Assembly: GCA_902386385.1 (NCBI GenBank)
Contig: CABMIU010000022.1
Coordinates: forward strand, 1-40,157
Origin: an uncultured archaeon
Lineage (GTDB): Archaea > Iainarchaeota > Iainarchaeia > Iainarchaeales > Iainarchaeaceae
Reading direction: 5' to 3'
Length of the DNA stretch: 40,157 bases
The position numbers were made by a program, and so were the translations under genes. A model generated the notes under the pieces. It was not told the DNA's origin. It searched no databases and saw only the letters and a program-made list of their open reading frames with translations. Within the stretch, counting starts at the first letter, position 1, and each line of letters opens with the position of its first letter. This document shows positions 22,106 through 30,951 of this stretch, piece after piece.

Positions 22106-25100
22106 ATGGAAAAGGAAAAAAGTCCTGATTTCAGGGCGGATGAAATAGGCACTGTCATTTCGAGCATTGATGGCCCATCCCCTAGCGCCTTGGACGTCGT
22201 CATTTACTCCGGCAAATTGCACAGGGGTCAGTTCGTTGAAATGGATTATTCGGAGGGAACGCTCGTTTGCCTTGTAACCGATGTCATCAAGACGAACCGT
22301 TACTTCGAGCGTGTTGAATCGGTGAAGGAGTTCGAGGCAACCGGCAACAAATTGTTCGAGCAGTTTCCCGCGGGTGAATGGGAGTACCTCGTTGCAAAGA
22401 CAAGGCCTCTCGGTGTTTATCAGGGTGGCCTCATCAAGCGCGCTACTTTTCCCCCCTCGCCGGGGACAAAGGTTAAAATCGCGGTGCGTCCCACAATCGA
22501 AAAATTCCTTGGCTTTGACCTTGAAAGTGGCTTGCATCTGGGCGAGATTGAGCACCATGAAACCCCTGTGAAGCTGAACCTCTCAAGGCTTTTCCAGAAG
22601 CACCTCGCAATCCTTGCGATGTCTGGCGCTGGCAAGTGCCTAACTGGGGGTACAAAAATATTGCTTGAAAATGATGAGCAAAAAACGATTGCCAATCTTG
22701 TTGATTCAGTTCTTGATAAGGGCAAGGTTGTTGAGGACGGTGTTGAGTTTTGGCAGCAGGATTTTGGCATTAAAACTTTTGCTTTTTCAGAAGAACATAA
22801 AATAATCCCTGCAAAAATACTTGGCTTTTACCGCAGAAAATCACCCGAGTTTCTTGTGTGCATCAAGACCAGAACTGGGCGGAAGATTGAGCTTACTCCA
22901 GAGCACTTTGTCCCGATTTTCGACGGCAAATTGGATTGGAAACCTGCTGGAGAGCTTTCCGCCGAAGATTACGTTTTCTTGCCGAGGATTGATTGGATTG
23001 GGGATGATACTGCAGTAGATTTTACTAACCTTGCTAATGAATTGAAAGGGGTTAATGTTTCAGGAAATAGGGCGATGCAAATGCAGTCTAAAATAAGCGT
23101 TCCTTTGAGGCATGAAGTTGACAATAGGTTGGCGAGGATGTTTGCTTATCTTTTGGCGGAAGGGCACAACACTTTAAAATCAAGGGTTACTTTTACAAAT
23201 GAAAACAAAAAACTCCAACGGGATTTTTCTGAAATTTGTGTGGAAAAATTCGGTTTTGCCCCAAAAATGGCAAAAATAAAGGGCGAGCTTTATGTTGATT
23301 CGGTTATTCTGGCGAGGTGCCTTGCAAATTTCGGATTCACTAATTCAAGCTGGACAAAATTCATTCCAGTGGAAATTTTGAAAGCCAAAAAACCAGTGTT
23401 GGAAAACTTCTTTGCCTCATTTGTTGATTGTGACGGCTATGTGAATCCGAACAAGCCGGAAATTAATGTTACCGTTGCCAGCCAAAGGCTTGCTGAAGGC
23501 ATTGGGGAAATTTTAACCAAGCTTGGCGTGATTTTCCTCAAAAAGATCAAGAAAATTAATGGCAAGGAGTATCAAATGGTTATTGTAAGCGGTTCTACGG
23601 AAATCAGGAAATTAGGCGGCATTAATCTTTTGGTAGATTATAAGAAGCAAGCTCTTGGCAAGTGGATTTCTGCAAAAAGCAACACAAACATTGATGTAGT
23701 GCCGAATCTTCATTCGCATTTTATGGAAATATTGCGCCTTTTGAGGATGCCGCAGCCACAGGCTGAATCAACTGGAATATGCAACTACCTTTACAGAAAA
23801 AATAACCCTTCACGAGAAAGCCTTGTTGTTTTAATCAGTGCCTTTGAAAGGCGAGCCGAAGAGGTGGGTGAAGCGATAACCCAAGCAAAGCAGCTAAATG
23901 TTTCAACCCCTGAGATGTGCGAATCTGGTGCTTTGGAAATCGTCAAATGCGCCTATTCAAGCGGCGTGAATTTCAAGCAGATTGCGCTTGAAAGCGGAGT
24001 TTCAAGCACAACCGCGCGCAGGGTCGTCAGGGGAATAACTTCTCCAAAAAGCTCGGTTTTCCTGCTTGCAAAAAATGCCGCCAAATTGCAGGGGCTTGAC
24101 ACTAAAGATGTGGATTTTGTTTCAATATTTGATGGAAACAAAGCTTTATTCACCGTAAAGGAAATATGCGATAAGCTGAATTATTCTGCTGCAGAACTTT
24201 GCCTAACTGCAGGTTGCCATCACAGGTTCTTGTATGAACACTCTTTAGGCAGGGGAACTCCTGAACAATCAAAAGTTGTTTCTATTGTCAAAGGACTAAA
24301 TTCTGTCGCGGAAAGTGCTGCAAGCGACCTGTTGCAGGCAAGGGGAAGAATTGGAATATTGAAACAGGTCCTTGAAATGAATGCATTTTTCGACAAAATT
24401 TCTTCTGTAGAAAGAGTCAGATCCGTTCAAGAATTTGTTTATGACCTTTCGGTCGAAAACTCCAATTTTGTTGCCAATAATATTTTGGTTCACAATAGTT
24501 ATTTGGTTTCCGTGCTGCTTGAGGAGCTGCTGCAGCGCAAAAAGGAGAACGGCAGGATTGGCGTTATCGTGATGGATGCGCACGGTGAGTATCGCTCTTT
24601 CGCCGAGCCGGTTAAGGACAAGAAGCATGTCGACTTTTCCTCTAAAACAAGGTTTGTCCGCGCAGGCGAAATCCAGATAGGGGTTCCGAAGCTTTCAATA
24701 GGCCTTCTCTCGGCGATGATTCCAGGGCTTTCGGCGCCGCAGAGGCGCGACCTTTCAAGGGTTTTCGACAAGCTTAGGCGGGAAATGAAGGATGGCCTTG
24801 GGCCTTTCGATTTCGGCGCGGTGCGCTCCGAAGTATTGCGCGACGAGGAGATAAAAGGCCAGACAAAGGACGCGCTCATAGGCTGGATTGTTGGCCTTGA
24901 GCAGCTCGGCATCTTCGGCAAGGCTGATTCGCCGAGCATAAGTGACATTGTGAGGCCTGGCCAGCTGACTATAATAGACCTCAGTGACATCATCGAGCTG
25001 AAGAAGAAGCAGATTATTGTGGCGTATTATGCGAGGAAGCTTTTTGACGAGCGCAGGCAGAAGAAGGTGCCACCATTCACTGTCGTTGTCGAGGAGGCCC

Positions 25101-26545
25101 ACAACTTTTGCCTGAGCAGTGATGCTGAAATCTTAACGCCAAATGGATGGAAATGCTATGAAAAATTAGCTGTTGGGCAACTTGCATATTCTTACAACAA
25201 AGAAAGCGGCAAACTTGAGCCTAATCCGATAGAACGGGTGATTGTTAGAGATTACTCCGGTGAAATGGTTAAACTTTCAAACCAAGACAGCATAGACGCA
25301 ATTGTCACCCCTGATCATCGTGTTTTGTGTAATGTTCGCACCACTGGCGCGGATAGGAATTGGCGTTGGTCAGATTCCAAGTTTGTTTTTGCTAAGGATT
25401 TACCTGGAGGGTTCAGAATCCCTGTTACCGCGCCAATTGAGAACATTTCTGAGTGCGCTATAGATGATGAACTGTTAAAGACAATTGGCTGGATAATAAC
25501 TGATGGGCACCTTCATAAATACCATAACAACAAATATTCCTATTTTGAAATATCGCAGGCTGAATCCAAAGGGGCTACCCTGCAAGAGATGATTTCAGTT
25601 GTCAAAAACAGGTTTCAGGAAGCAACAGTGAATCCACGAACAAAGCCAGTCAGGCAATTTGATTCAAGAGTCATAAAAAGTACTGATGAATACACATTTT
25701 ACTTGGGTGCTAAAGCGAGCGGTGAAATAAAGAAATGGCTGGCAGAAACGCCTCACAGGATTCCCCGTAAGTTTATAGAAAATGCTTCTCTTAGACAATT
25801 AAAACTGCTATTTGATGCCCTTGTTCAGGGAGATGGCACAAAATATAAATCGAAAAATGGTTTTGAAAGCATTGTTTTCTACCCCGGGAAGGATAAATGC
25901 TTGGCTGACGATTTCCAGGAATTGTGTACAAGATTAGGCTTCTCTGCAACAGTTAGGAATAATTCTTGGAATCACCAGATTAATGTGCTTGTATCTTTAA
26001 AGCGCAAATTCGCACACATACGAAAGTCCACAAAAGAACAGTATGCTGGAAAGGTTTGGGACATAACTGTTAAACATGGGGCTTTTGTAGCGCGAAGAAA
26101 TGGAAAAGTTTTTATTACTGGAAATTGCCCCGAAAAAACACCTAAAGAAAATTCAATAAGCAAGCATGTCATTGAAACAATCGCCCGTGAGGGAAGGAAG
26201 TTCGGCGCTTCAATCTGCCTGATTTCGCAGAGGCCCGTGAATCTTTCAACTACCGCGCTATCGCAGTGCAACACTCACATTATCCTGCGCGTCACAAACC
26301 CTTATGACCTGGACCACATCAAGCAAACCTCGGAAGGAATCGACCAGCGCACCGTTGACATGATTACCTCGCTCCGCACTGGCGAGGCGATTATTGTAGG
26401 GGAGGCAGTGAATTACCCTTCATTCTTCAAGGTGAGGAAGCGCCTTTCGCAGGAATCGAGGCACGAGACAACACTGGAAAAGGCCGCGGTAGATTTCGAG
26501 GACACGAAGGAAGCTGTCGAGAAGGATGTGCAGGATTTGCTGTGA
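22106..26545 (+). CDS. herA: HerA helicase-translocase precursor with two inteins
   Basis: Hexameric ATPase that pumps DNA and drives NurA in end resection. 1479 codons; without the inteins the host protein is about 520 residues. Host parts: the N-terminal HAS-barrel region (EIGTVISSIDGPSPSALDVVIY), LAILAMSGAGK (Walker A, residues 171-177), DAHGEYRSF, the Walker B strand PPFTVVVEEAHNF, RKFGASICLISQRP (sensor) and CNTHIILRVTNPYDLDHIKQ (arginine-finger region). Intein 1 splits the P-loop between GAGK and Ser; intein 2 lies right after the Walker B EEAHNF, before Cys-Pro-Glu-Lys. Active enzyme therefore requires both splicing steps. ATG at 22106 is preferred over an upstream TTG at 22079. Host codons are GC-rich, intein codons clearly more AT-rich. 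Confidence 0.96.
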   Translation: MEKEKSPDFRADEIGTVISSIDGPSPSALDVVIYSGKLHRGQFVEMDYSEGTLVCLVTDVIKTNRYFERVESVKEFEATGNKLFEQFPAGEWEYLVAKTRPLGVYQGGLIKRATFPPSPGTKVKIAVRPTIEKFLGFDLESGLHLGEIEHHETPVKLNLSRLFQKHLAILAMSGAGKCLTGGTKILLENDEQKTIANLVDSVLDKGKVVEDGVEFWQQDFGIKTFAFSEEHKIIPAKILGFYRRKSPEFLVCIKTRTGRKIELTPEHFVPIFDGKLDWKPAGELSAEDYVFLPRIDWIGDDTAVDFTNLANELKGVNVSGNRAMQMQSKISVPLRHEVDNRLARMFAYLLAEGHNTLKSRVTFTNENKKLQRDFSEICVEKFGFAPKMAKIKGELYVDSVILARCLANFGFTNSSWTKFIPVEILKAKKPVLENFFASFVDCDGYVNPNKPEINVTVASQRLAEGIGEILTKLGVIFLKKIKKINGKEYQMVIVSGSTEIRKLGGINLLVDYKKQALGKWISAKSNTNIDVVPNLHSHFMEILRLLRMPQPQAESTGICNYLYRKNNPSRESLVVLISAFERRAEEVGEAITQAKQLNVSTPEMCESGALEIVKCAYSSGVNFKQIALESGVSSTTARRVVRGITSPKSSVFLLAKNAAKLQGLDTKDVDFVSIFDGNKALFTVKEICDKLNYSAAELCLTAGCHHRFLYEHSLGRGTPEQSKVVSIVKGLNSVAESAASDLLQARGRIGILKQVLEMNAFFDKISSVERVRSVQEFVYDLSVENSNFVANNILVHNSYLVSVLLEELLQRKKENGRIGVIVMDAHGEYRSFAEPVKDKKHVDFSSKTRFVRAGEIQIGVPKLSIGLLSAMIPGLSAPQRRDLSRVFDKLRREMKDGLGPFDFGAVRSEVLRDEEIKGQTKDALIGWIVGLEQLGIFGKADSPSISDIVRPGQLTIIDLSDIIELKKKQIIVAYYARKLFDERRQKKVPPFTVVVEEAHNFCLSSDAEILTPNGWKCYEKLAVGQLAYSYNKESGKLEPNPIERVIVRDYSGEMVKLSNQDSIDAIVTPDHRVLCNVRTTGADRNWRWSDSKFVFAKDLPGGFRIPVTAPIENISECAIDDELLKTIGWIITDGHLHKYHNNKYSYFEISQAESKGATLQEMISVVKNRFQEATVNPRTKPVRQFDSRVIKSTDEYTFYLGAKASGEIKKWLAETPHRIPRKFIENASLRQLKLLFDALVQGDGTKYKSKNGFESIVFYPGKDKCLADDFQELCTRLGFSATVRNNSWNHQINVLVSLKRKFAHIRKSTKEQYAGKVWDITVKHGAFVARRNGKVFITGNCPEKTPKENSISKHVIETIAREGRKFGASICLISQRPVNLSTTALSQCNTHIILRVTNPYDLDHIKQTSEGIDQRTVDMITSLRTGEAIIVGEAVNYPSFFKVRKRLSQESRHETTLEKAAVDFEDTKEAVEKDVQDLL
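22637..24496 (+). mobile_element. HerA intein 1 (Walker A site), 620 residues, LAGLIDADG endonuclease plus extra domain
   Basis: In-frame insertion between Lys of GAGK and the next Ser. Splicing blocks: N-terminal CLTGGTKILLEN, TPEHF (block B, Thr and His kept), and the C-terminal VYDLSVENSNFVANNILVHN, ending His-Asn before Ser+1. Two LAGLIDADG helices are visible, ARMFAYLLAEGH and NFFASFVDCDGY, so the homing endonuclease was probably of the two-motif type. About 250 residues lie between the endonuclease and block F; they contain a helix-turn-helix-like SGVNFKQIALESGVSSTTARRVVRG and a second similar unit (VKEICDKLNYSAAELCL). This makes it longer than most inteins. Confidence 0.93.
25109..26125 (+). 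mobile_element. HerA intein 2 (Walker B site), 339 residues, LAGLIDADG endonuclease
   Basis: Starts CLSSDAEILTPNGW right after EEAHNF and ends KVFITGN before Cys+1. Block B is DAIVTPDHRVL; block F is GKVWDITVKHGAFVARRNG. The residue before the last Asn is Gly rather than the usual His, a variant seen in some active inteins. LAGLIDADG helices: LLKTIGWIITDGHLH and LKLLFDALVQGDGTK, so a two-motif endonuclease is present. DNA is AT-rich against the GC-rich host gene, a sign of recent transfer. Confidence 0.93.
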
Positions 26546-26589
26546 GGTATTTCTGGTCCTTTTGGCTGGGCATCCGCGTTGCAGCCTTT

Positions 26590-27762
26590 TCATTTTTTTT
26601 CATGCATTTTTTCCCCTGCCATCAGCAGCCTTAGCTTCTCCTCAAGGTTGCCGCGCGAGATGCTTTTCGCCCAGAGGCGCTGGCCGTCCTTTGTCAGGTC
26701 CACGACCGGTATTTTTTCCCTTGCTTTGTAGCCGCCAGCGTATTTTCCTTCTGATATCCTCACAAGGCCGTTGCGCTGCAGCTTTCCAACCGCATCATAT
26801 ACTGTCATTTCAGGGAATATCGCGTCAGTGTTTCCCGTGAAATATTGCTTGCCGTCCATTATTTTTTTTTGCCTGTAAAGCCTGTTTGTTTCCATTGGCC
26901 CGTTCATTAGCTGGTTGAGGATTTCCATCTGCGGATTCCTGTAATGCGTTATTCCGCGTTCCCTGAAAACATATGCCGAGAGGCTTGACCTGTGTGCCCT
27001 GTGCGACCACACCGTGAAAGTGCCCCCTGTTTTTCCTGTGCTGTATTCCGGCAGCTTTTTTGCGAAGCCCGCGGTTTCCAGCAGCTGCATTGCTGCATTT
27101 ATCACTGTTGCGCTTTCATGGCTCCATTGCACACCAAGCTTTCTTGCCATGTCCAGCCCTGTCATGCTTTCTTTTCTGCCATAAAGCATTTTTTCCAGCG
27201 CTGTTGGGTAGTTCTCTCCTTTTTTGTTTGCAGGAGTCTTGATTGCCATCGCTGTTGCAGTCACCGCGCCAACCCATGGGATAGCTGATTGGTTATTCTT
27301 TGTCGCAGCATAGCCCGCCATTTTTTTGGATGCTTCCCTTATTTCAGCTGAATCAAATCCGTACAAAAGCCCTATTTTTGCCAGTGCCTGGTAAATTGAA
27401 GGCTTCCTTCCGCCGAGCGCCTCGCCCAGGCTGATTGCGCTTGAAAGCACGCGCTCTTTTGCAAGAAGGCCGTTGTATTCCTTCTGGGCAAGGGTGTTCC
27501 TTCCGCTGCCTTGCCTGGTTGTACCGAGCCTGCCGCTGGCCATGTTAAGCCTTCTCCTGACGCTTTCAAGAAGGGTTTTTTCTTCTTGGTTCTGGGGCAC
27601 AGATGAAAGGGAATTTAGGATTATTCTCTTTCCTGGCCTGGCTTTCCTTGTTACTATGCGTGTCACGCCTGGCAGCACTGCCGCGGCTGTGTCGGGATTT
27701 TCAATAAGATGCGGGTTTCTCCATATGCTTTTCAGCCCCCCTGCGAGCCTTGCAGATACCAT
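26590..27762 (-). CDS. Hypothetical protein with winged-helix-like C-terminal part
   Basis: 390 residues, family not recognised. The first half is helical and basic. Two stretches read like winged-helix domains: KLGVQWSHESATVINAAMQLLETAGFAKKL near residues 208-236, then EMTVYDAVGKLQRNGLVRISEGKYAGGY near 320-347, each with a helix, a recognition helix and a beta-hairpin wing. The end RGNLEEKLRLLMAGEKMHEKK is a charged helix. A tandem DNA-binding role is inferred. The minus-strand TATA ATTAATATCC (27781-27790) is 24 bases from the ATG. It is opposed to dedA across a short gap. Confidence 0.6.
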   Translation of the reverse strand: MVSARLAGGLKSIWRNPHLIENPDTAAAVLPGVTRIVTRKARPGKRIILNSLSSVPQNQEEKTLLESVRRRLNMASGRLGTTRQGSGRNTLAQKEYNGLLAKERVLSSAISLGEALGGRKPSIYQALAKIGLLYGFDSAEIREASKKMAGYAATKNNQSAIPWVGAVTATAMAIKTPANKKGENYPTALEKMLYGRKESMTGLDMARKLGVQWSHESATVINAAMQLLETAGFAKKLPEYSTGKTGGTFTVWSHRAHRSSLSAYVFRERGITHYRNPQMEILNQLMNGPMETNRLYRQKKIMDGKQYFTGNTDAIFPEMTVYDAVGKLQRNGLVRISEGKYAGGYKAREKIPVVDLTKDGQRLWAKSISRGNLEEKLRLLMAGEKMHEKK

Positions 27763-27866
27763 GGAAGATGATTGTTTCAGGGGATATTAATGCCTTGCGT
27801 TGGCCGGCTTTTGGAGTTTTGGGCACCACGCATTTTTGGATTTTTACGGACACAATGAACCAATTC

Positions 27867-27876
27867 CTTAATTAAT
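27867..27876 (+). promoter_or_regulatory. TATA box of the DedA gene
   Basis: CTTAATTAAT centred about 28 bases before the ATG at 27900; divergent from the TATA box at 27781-27790. Confidence 0.5.
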
Positions 27877-27899
27877 TCCTTTGCCGGATATTGGGTTGC

Positions 27900-28514
27900 A
27901 TGCTTGACCTGGTTGGAAACATTGAAGGCCTTGTCCTCACTTTCGGCTACGTCGCGATTTTTTCCTTCGTTTTTGCTGAATCAGGGCTTTTTTTCGGTTT
28001 CTTTTTGCCGGGGGATTCCCTGCTATTCACTGCAGGCATCCTCGCGCAGAGGGGCATTCTTGACCTGAACATTCTGCTGGTTGGTGCCGCGGTTTGCGCA
28101 ATCGCCGGCGACCAGGTCGGCTACTGGATGGGCACCAAGTATGGCCGGGGCTTTTTCGCCAAGCCAGGGGATTTTTTCAGGGACCCGAAAAACATTTCCC
28201 GCGCTGAGGAGTTTTATGCAAAGCATGGCAGGAAAACGATTGTCCTGGCGCGCTTTGTCCCTGTTGTAAGGACCTTTGCGCCGATTGTTGCCGGCATCGG
28301 CAGTATGGATTACAAAACATTTCTCGGCTACAATATCATGGGCGGCCTGCTATGGACGCTTGCAATGGTGCTCGGCGGCTATTTCCTCGGAGGAATCCCA
28401 TTCATCGCGAAGAATCTCGAGCTGATTGTGCTTGTGATAATTTTCGTCTCGCTGCTGCCGGTGATTTACGAGTTGGCGAAAGGCGGGTTGGGCAAGGGCG
28501 GAAAAGAAAAGTGA
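27900..28514 (+). CDS. DedA family membrane protein
   Basis: 204-residue polytopic membrane protein of the DedA/SNARE-associated (VTT-like) family, thought to be transporters or lipid scramblases. Seen: the family stretch FAESGLFFGFFLPGDSLLFTAGILA (re-entrant region with the conserved E and LPGDSLL), then GDQVGYWMGTKYGRGFF, the signature LARFVPVVRTFAPIVAGIGSMDY and FLGYNIMGGLLWTLAMVLGGYFLG. Membrane helices lie at about 12-34, 40-60, 125-145 and 170-190. ATG at 27900 is 28 bases from a TATA box. Length is normal. Confidence 0.92.
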   Translation: MLDLVGNIEGLVLTFGYVAIFSFVFAESGLFFGFFLPGDSLLFTAGILAQRGILDLNILLVGAAVCAIAGDQVGYWMGTKYGRGFFAKPGDFFRDPKNISRAEEFYAKHGRKTIVLARFVPVVRTFAPIVAGIGSMDYKTFLGYNIMGGLLWTLAMVLGGYFLGGIPFIAKNLELIVLVIIFVSLLPVIYELAKGGLGKGGKEK

Positions 28515-28547
28515 TTTTTTTGCATTTGTTTTCCAGTAGCAATTGAT

Positions 28548-28940
28548 TCACTTGCAGTCCTGTGGGAAGTTCAAATTGTCTTCAGGCGCCTTGCATATGC
28601 CGTCTCCGCATTTTGTGCATATTGATTTGCCATTTAAATCGCCTGCATTGTACACTATCACTGGCACAAGCCCCTCGCAACAATAAATTTTCCCAAGCTC
28701 TTTGTGCACTATTTTCGTAAAATGGTCAATTTCAAGCTCGCCTTCTTTCGCGCACTTGAGGCAGTCCTCTTTGCAGTTTGACGCGTTTTCAAATTCGCTT
28801 TCGCAAACACCGTTGCCGCAGCTCGCGCAGATGTATGCTCTAGGGGCAAGGTTTTTTGCCTGGATTTTTTTCAGGCCTTTGCAGCATTCTTTTGGGTAGA
28901 AGCTTTCCGTCCAATTATTGTAGGCGTCGCCCTGAACGGC
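28548..28940 (-). pseudogene. 5'-truncated Cys-rich extracellular-type protein
   Basis: An open frame of 130 codons ends with TGA at 28548 and is closed upstream by TAG at 28941-28943 without any ATG, GTG or TTG in between. Codon use and sequence look like real protein: YPKECCKGLKKIQA, then two copies of the Cys motif YICASCGNGVCESEFENASNC and SICTKCGDGICKAPEDN, the 'CGxGxCE' Ca/disulfide motif common in exported prokaryotic proteins. The expected signal peptide and start are missing, as if cut off; an AT-rich hairpin (28971-29000) sits just upstream of the break. It may also be translated from a rare start codon, but that is less likely. Confidence 0.65.
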
Positions 28941-28970
28941 CTAAGCCAACACTTTTCTTTTTCGCCAGCG

Positions 28971-29000
28971 TTTTTCTTTTCTTGTTTAAGAAAAGAAAAA
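28971..29000. repeat. AT-rich 13-base inverted repeat
   Basis: TTTTTCTTTTCTT, loop GTTT, and its exact complement. It lies between the truncated Cys-rich frame and the promoter of the 29067 gene. Same type as the repeats at 8958-8982 and 9354-9386. Confidence 0.6.
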
Positions 29001-29037
29001 GGCTGTTGCTGGACCGGCAATGTACCCCCTCCAAATG

Positions 29038-29047
29038 CTTTTTAAAG
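29038..29047 (+). promoter_or_regulatory. TATA box of the 504-residue gene
   Basis: CTTTTTAAAG centred about 24 bases before the ATG at 29067. Confidence 0.55.
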
Positions 29048-29066
29048 GCCGAAACAAAGTCTTTTC

Positions 29067-30581
29067 ATGTTTCCCCCGGTGCGAATGCACCTGTCCAGCG
29101 TCGCGTACATTGAGGAAAAGGGGCAGGTTGCGGCGGAGTTCTCGAATGCGAAGGAGCGCAGGCGCATACGCTACGGTTTCGTTCCGAAGGCGCACTTTCC
29201 GGCTTCCGATGAGTCTGAAAGGTCCAGGATGAAGGAATTGTTTTTCCGGGAGGGCCTGAAGCGCATAATGGTAGAGCCAAGCCGGAATTCGCTGGAAGTT
29301 TCATCCCGGGATTTCTCCGCGCTGCGGAAGGCAGCGGAAATCGCGGGTGCTTTTTTCGGGGAAAAGTTCGCTGTCATTGAGCCTGAGAGGCAGTTTCTCA
29401 TTGAAACCGGCTGGAATTACCTTGATTCCTTTGAAATGAATTTCGAACCTGAGCCATTGGAATTTTTCGGGCTGCCTGATTGCCGTCCCGATTTCATTTC
29501 AGGCACGCTTGCAAGCGATTTTGCAGGGCTCTTGGAATCCAATCCGCGGCTTGCCGGTGGCATGGCTGAAAGGCTTGCTTTCTCGCGCCTTTTGAAGGAG
29601 CCTCCTTATTCGCCCGGGCAGATGGAAATTGGCCAGGGCGTTTCCGTAAAGGCATTCCTGGAAAATGTTTCCTTTGCTTCTTCCCTGCCGGTTCGTGATT
29701 TTGGCCAGGTCGTTGTCTCCGGTTTTTCCGGCAGCTCTGGCGAGGAGTTTAGGCGTGCTTCTCGTCCTGCAATTGATTTTTCAGGCCTTGTTTCGGTTGT
29801 ATGCTCCGAGCCTGTGAACAATCTCAGCCTTGATGCAGGGGCGTGCAAGTGCTGTTCCCCATCCTCTCTTTCCGCGGAGAACCTTTTGCCTTCAAGCACT
29901 GTCATTGTGAGGTTCCTGCGCGAGGGGGTTTACTTCAATTCTTCCTCGCAGTTCTGGGCGGGGCGCTTCCATGCTTCCATGCCGAACAAGGATGCGCGCT
30001 CGCAGAGGATGATGGATTACGGCTACAGCTCTGTCCCTGTCGGCCCTTTTTCTCGCTTCGAGGAATCAGAGGTGCTTCTCGCAGATGCAATGCACCTGCA
30101 GGCTTCAGGTCTCTGTGAAATAGTTTCAGCCGCGAGGCTTGAGTGGGTTTGTTCCAAGTCGGAAAACCCGCTCTCCAGGGGGATAAATTTTCTCCTGCAG
30201 TCGGCTGAAAAAGCCCAGGCATATTCCCGTGCAGCTGCTTCGCAGAACGCAGCTTCAAACGGCCTGAGGTATTATACCCTTGGCACACCTGAGAAGATTT
30301 ATTCCGAAGCTGTTTCGGGCATTGCAAATTCGGTCCTTTGCGCTTTGCCTGCAGCGCTCTCCCGCTTTTCCGGTGATGGCGCGAGGCTTGCCCTGGAATC
30401 AATTTCGGGTGAGATTGCGAGGGATGTCTGTGAGGTTGCATCTTCGCTCGGGGCGAGGGCTTGTCATGAAAACACGAAAGTTTATGTAGAAAGCGATTTT
30501 TGCCATGAGGTTTTCAGGCAGGTTTCGCAGCTCTATAATGTGAAAAAGCCGCTCCTGAGGCTTGAATTGTCCCCTGAATAA
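29067..30581 (+). CDS. Large soluble orphan protein, 504 residues
   Basis: I do not recognise this family. No signal peptide or membrane helix. Seen: MFPPVRMHLSSVAYIEEKGQVAAEF, a basic stretch RRRIRYGFVPKAHFP, a long Phe/Ser/Glu-rich middle with EPLEFFGLPDCRPDF, and a cysteine cluster ACKCCSPSS near residue 268 that could bind metal. The second half is helical, with DAMHLQASGLCEIVSAARLEWVC and further single Cys residues. Codon use is like the neighbours, TATA spacing is 24, and the frame is 504 codons long without stop, so it is clearly a gene. Nothing nearby explains its role; a lineage-restricted family is likely. Confidence 0.85.
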   Translation: MFPPVRMHLSSVAYIEEKGQVAAEFSNAKERRRIRYGFVPKAHFPASDESERSRMKELFFREGLKRIMVEPSRNSLEVSSRDFSALRKAAEIAGAFFGEKFAVIEPERQFLIETGWNYLDSFEMNFEPEPLEFFGLPDCRPDFISGTLASDFAGLLESNPRLAGGMAERLAFSRLLKEPPYSPGQMEIGQGVSVKAFLENVSFASSLPVRDFGQVVVSGFSGSSGEEFRRASRPAIDFSGLVSVVCSEPVNNLSLDAGACKCCSPSSLSAENLLPSSTVIVRFLREGVYFNSSSQFWAGRFHASMPNKDARSQRMMDYGYSSVPVGPFSRFEESEVLLADAMHLQASGLCEIVSAARLEWVCSKSENPLSRGINFLLQSAEKAQAYSRAAASQNAASNGLRYYTLGTPEKIYSEAVSGIANSVLCALPAALSRFSGDGARLALESISGEIARDVCEVASSLGARACHENTKVYVESDFCHEVFRQVSQLYNVKKPLLRLELSPE

Positions 30582-30685
30582 ACAGAATGCAAGGCAGGCT
30601 TTGGCAATCTTTCCGGCTTCGCCGATGCCCACCATTTTTAATTGTTTGCTGGGGATTCTTGGTATACTTTCCTTTAGTGTTATTT

Positions 30686-30892
30686 ATGGCTAAACTCACA
30701 AGGTTTGAGGTAACTCGCCTCATAAGTGCGCGCGCTTTGCAGCTTTCGCTCGGCGCGCCTTCACTTATCAAAGCACCGAAGCACTTGAATTTCCTTGGAA
30801 TCGCGAAGCTTGAGTTTGAGAAGAATGCCCTGCCTATTGCGGTCCTCAGGGAATTTCCGGATAACCATGTCGAAAGGGTAGAGGTCAGCTGA
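30686..30892 (+). CDS. rpoK: RNA polymerase subunit K (Rpb6 homologue)
   Basis: Small conserved RNA polymerase subunit involved in assembly and stability. The 68-residue product starts MAKLTRFEVTRLISARALQLSLGAPSLI, matching the family core (LTRFEVTRLIGARALQL), and ends LPIAVLREFPDNHVERVEV. ATG at 30686; a TATA-like GGTATACTTT lies near 30661-30670. eS17 follows 59 bases downstream. Confidence 0.95.
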   Translation: MAKLTRFEVTRLISARALQLSLGAPSLIKAPKHLNFLGIAKLEFEKNALPIAVLREFPDNHVERVEVS

Positions 30893-30951
30893 AGCAATTG
30901 CAGGTGGCCGCAATTTTGGCCGTTTTTTTTTATTTTTGGAAGGTGTTTTTG

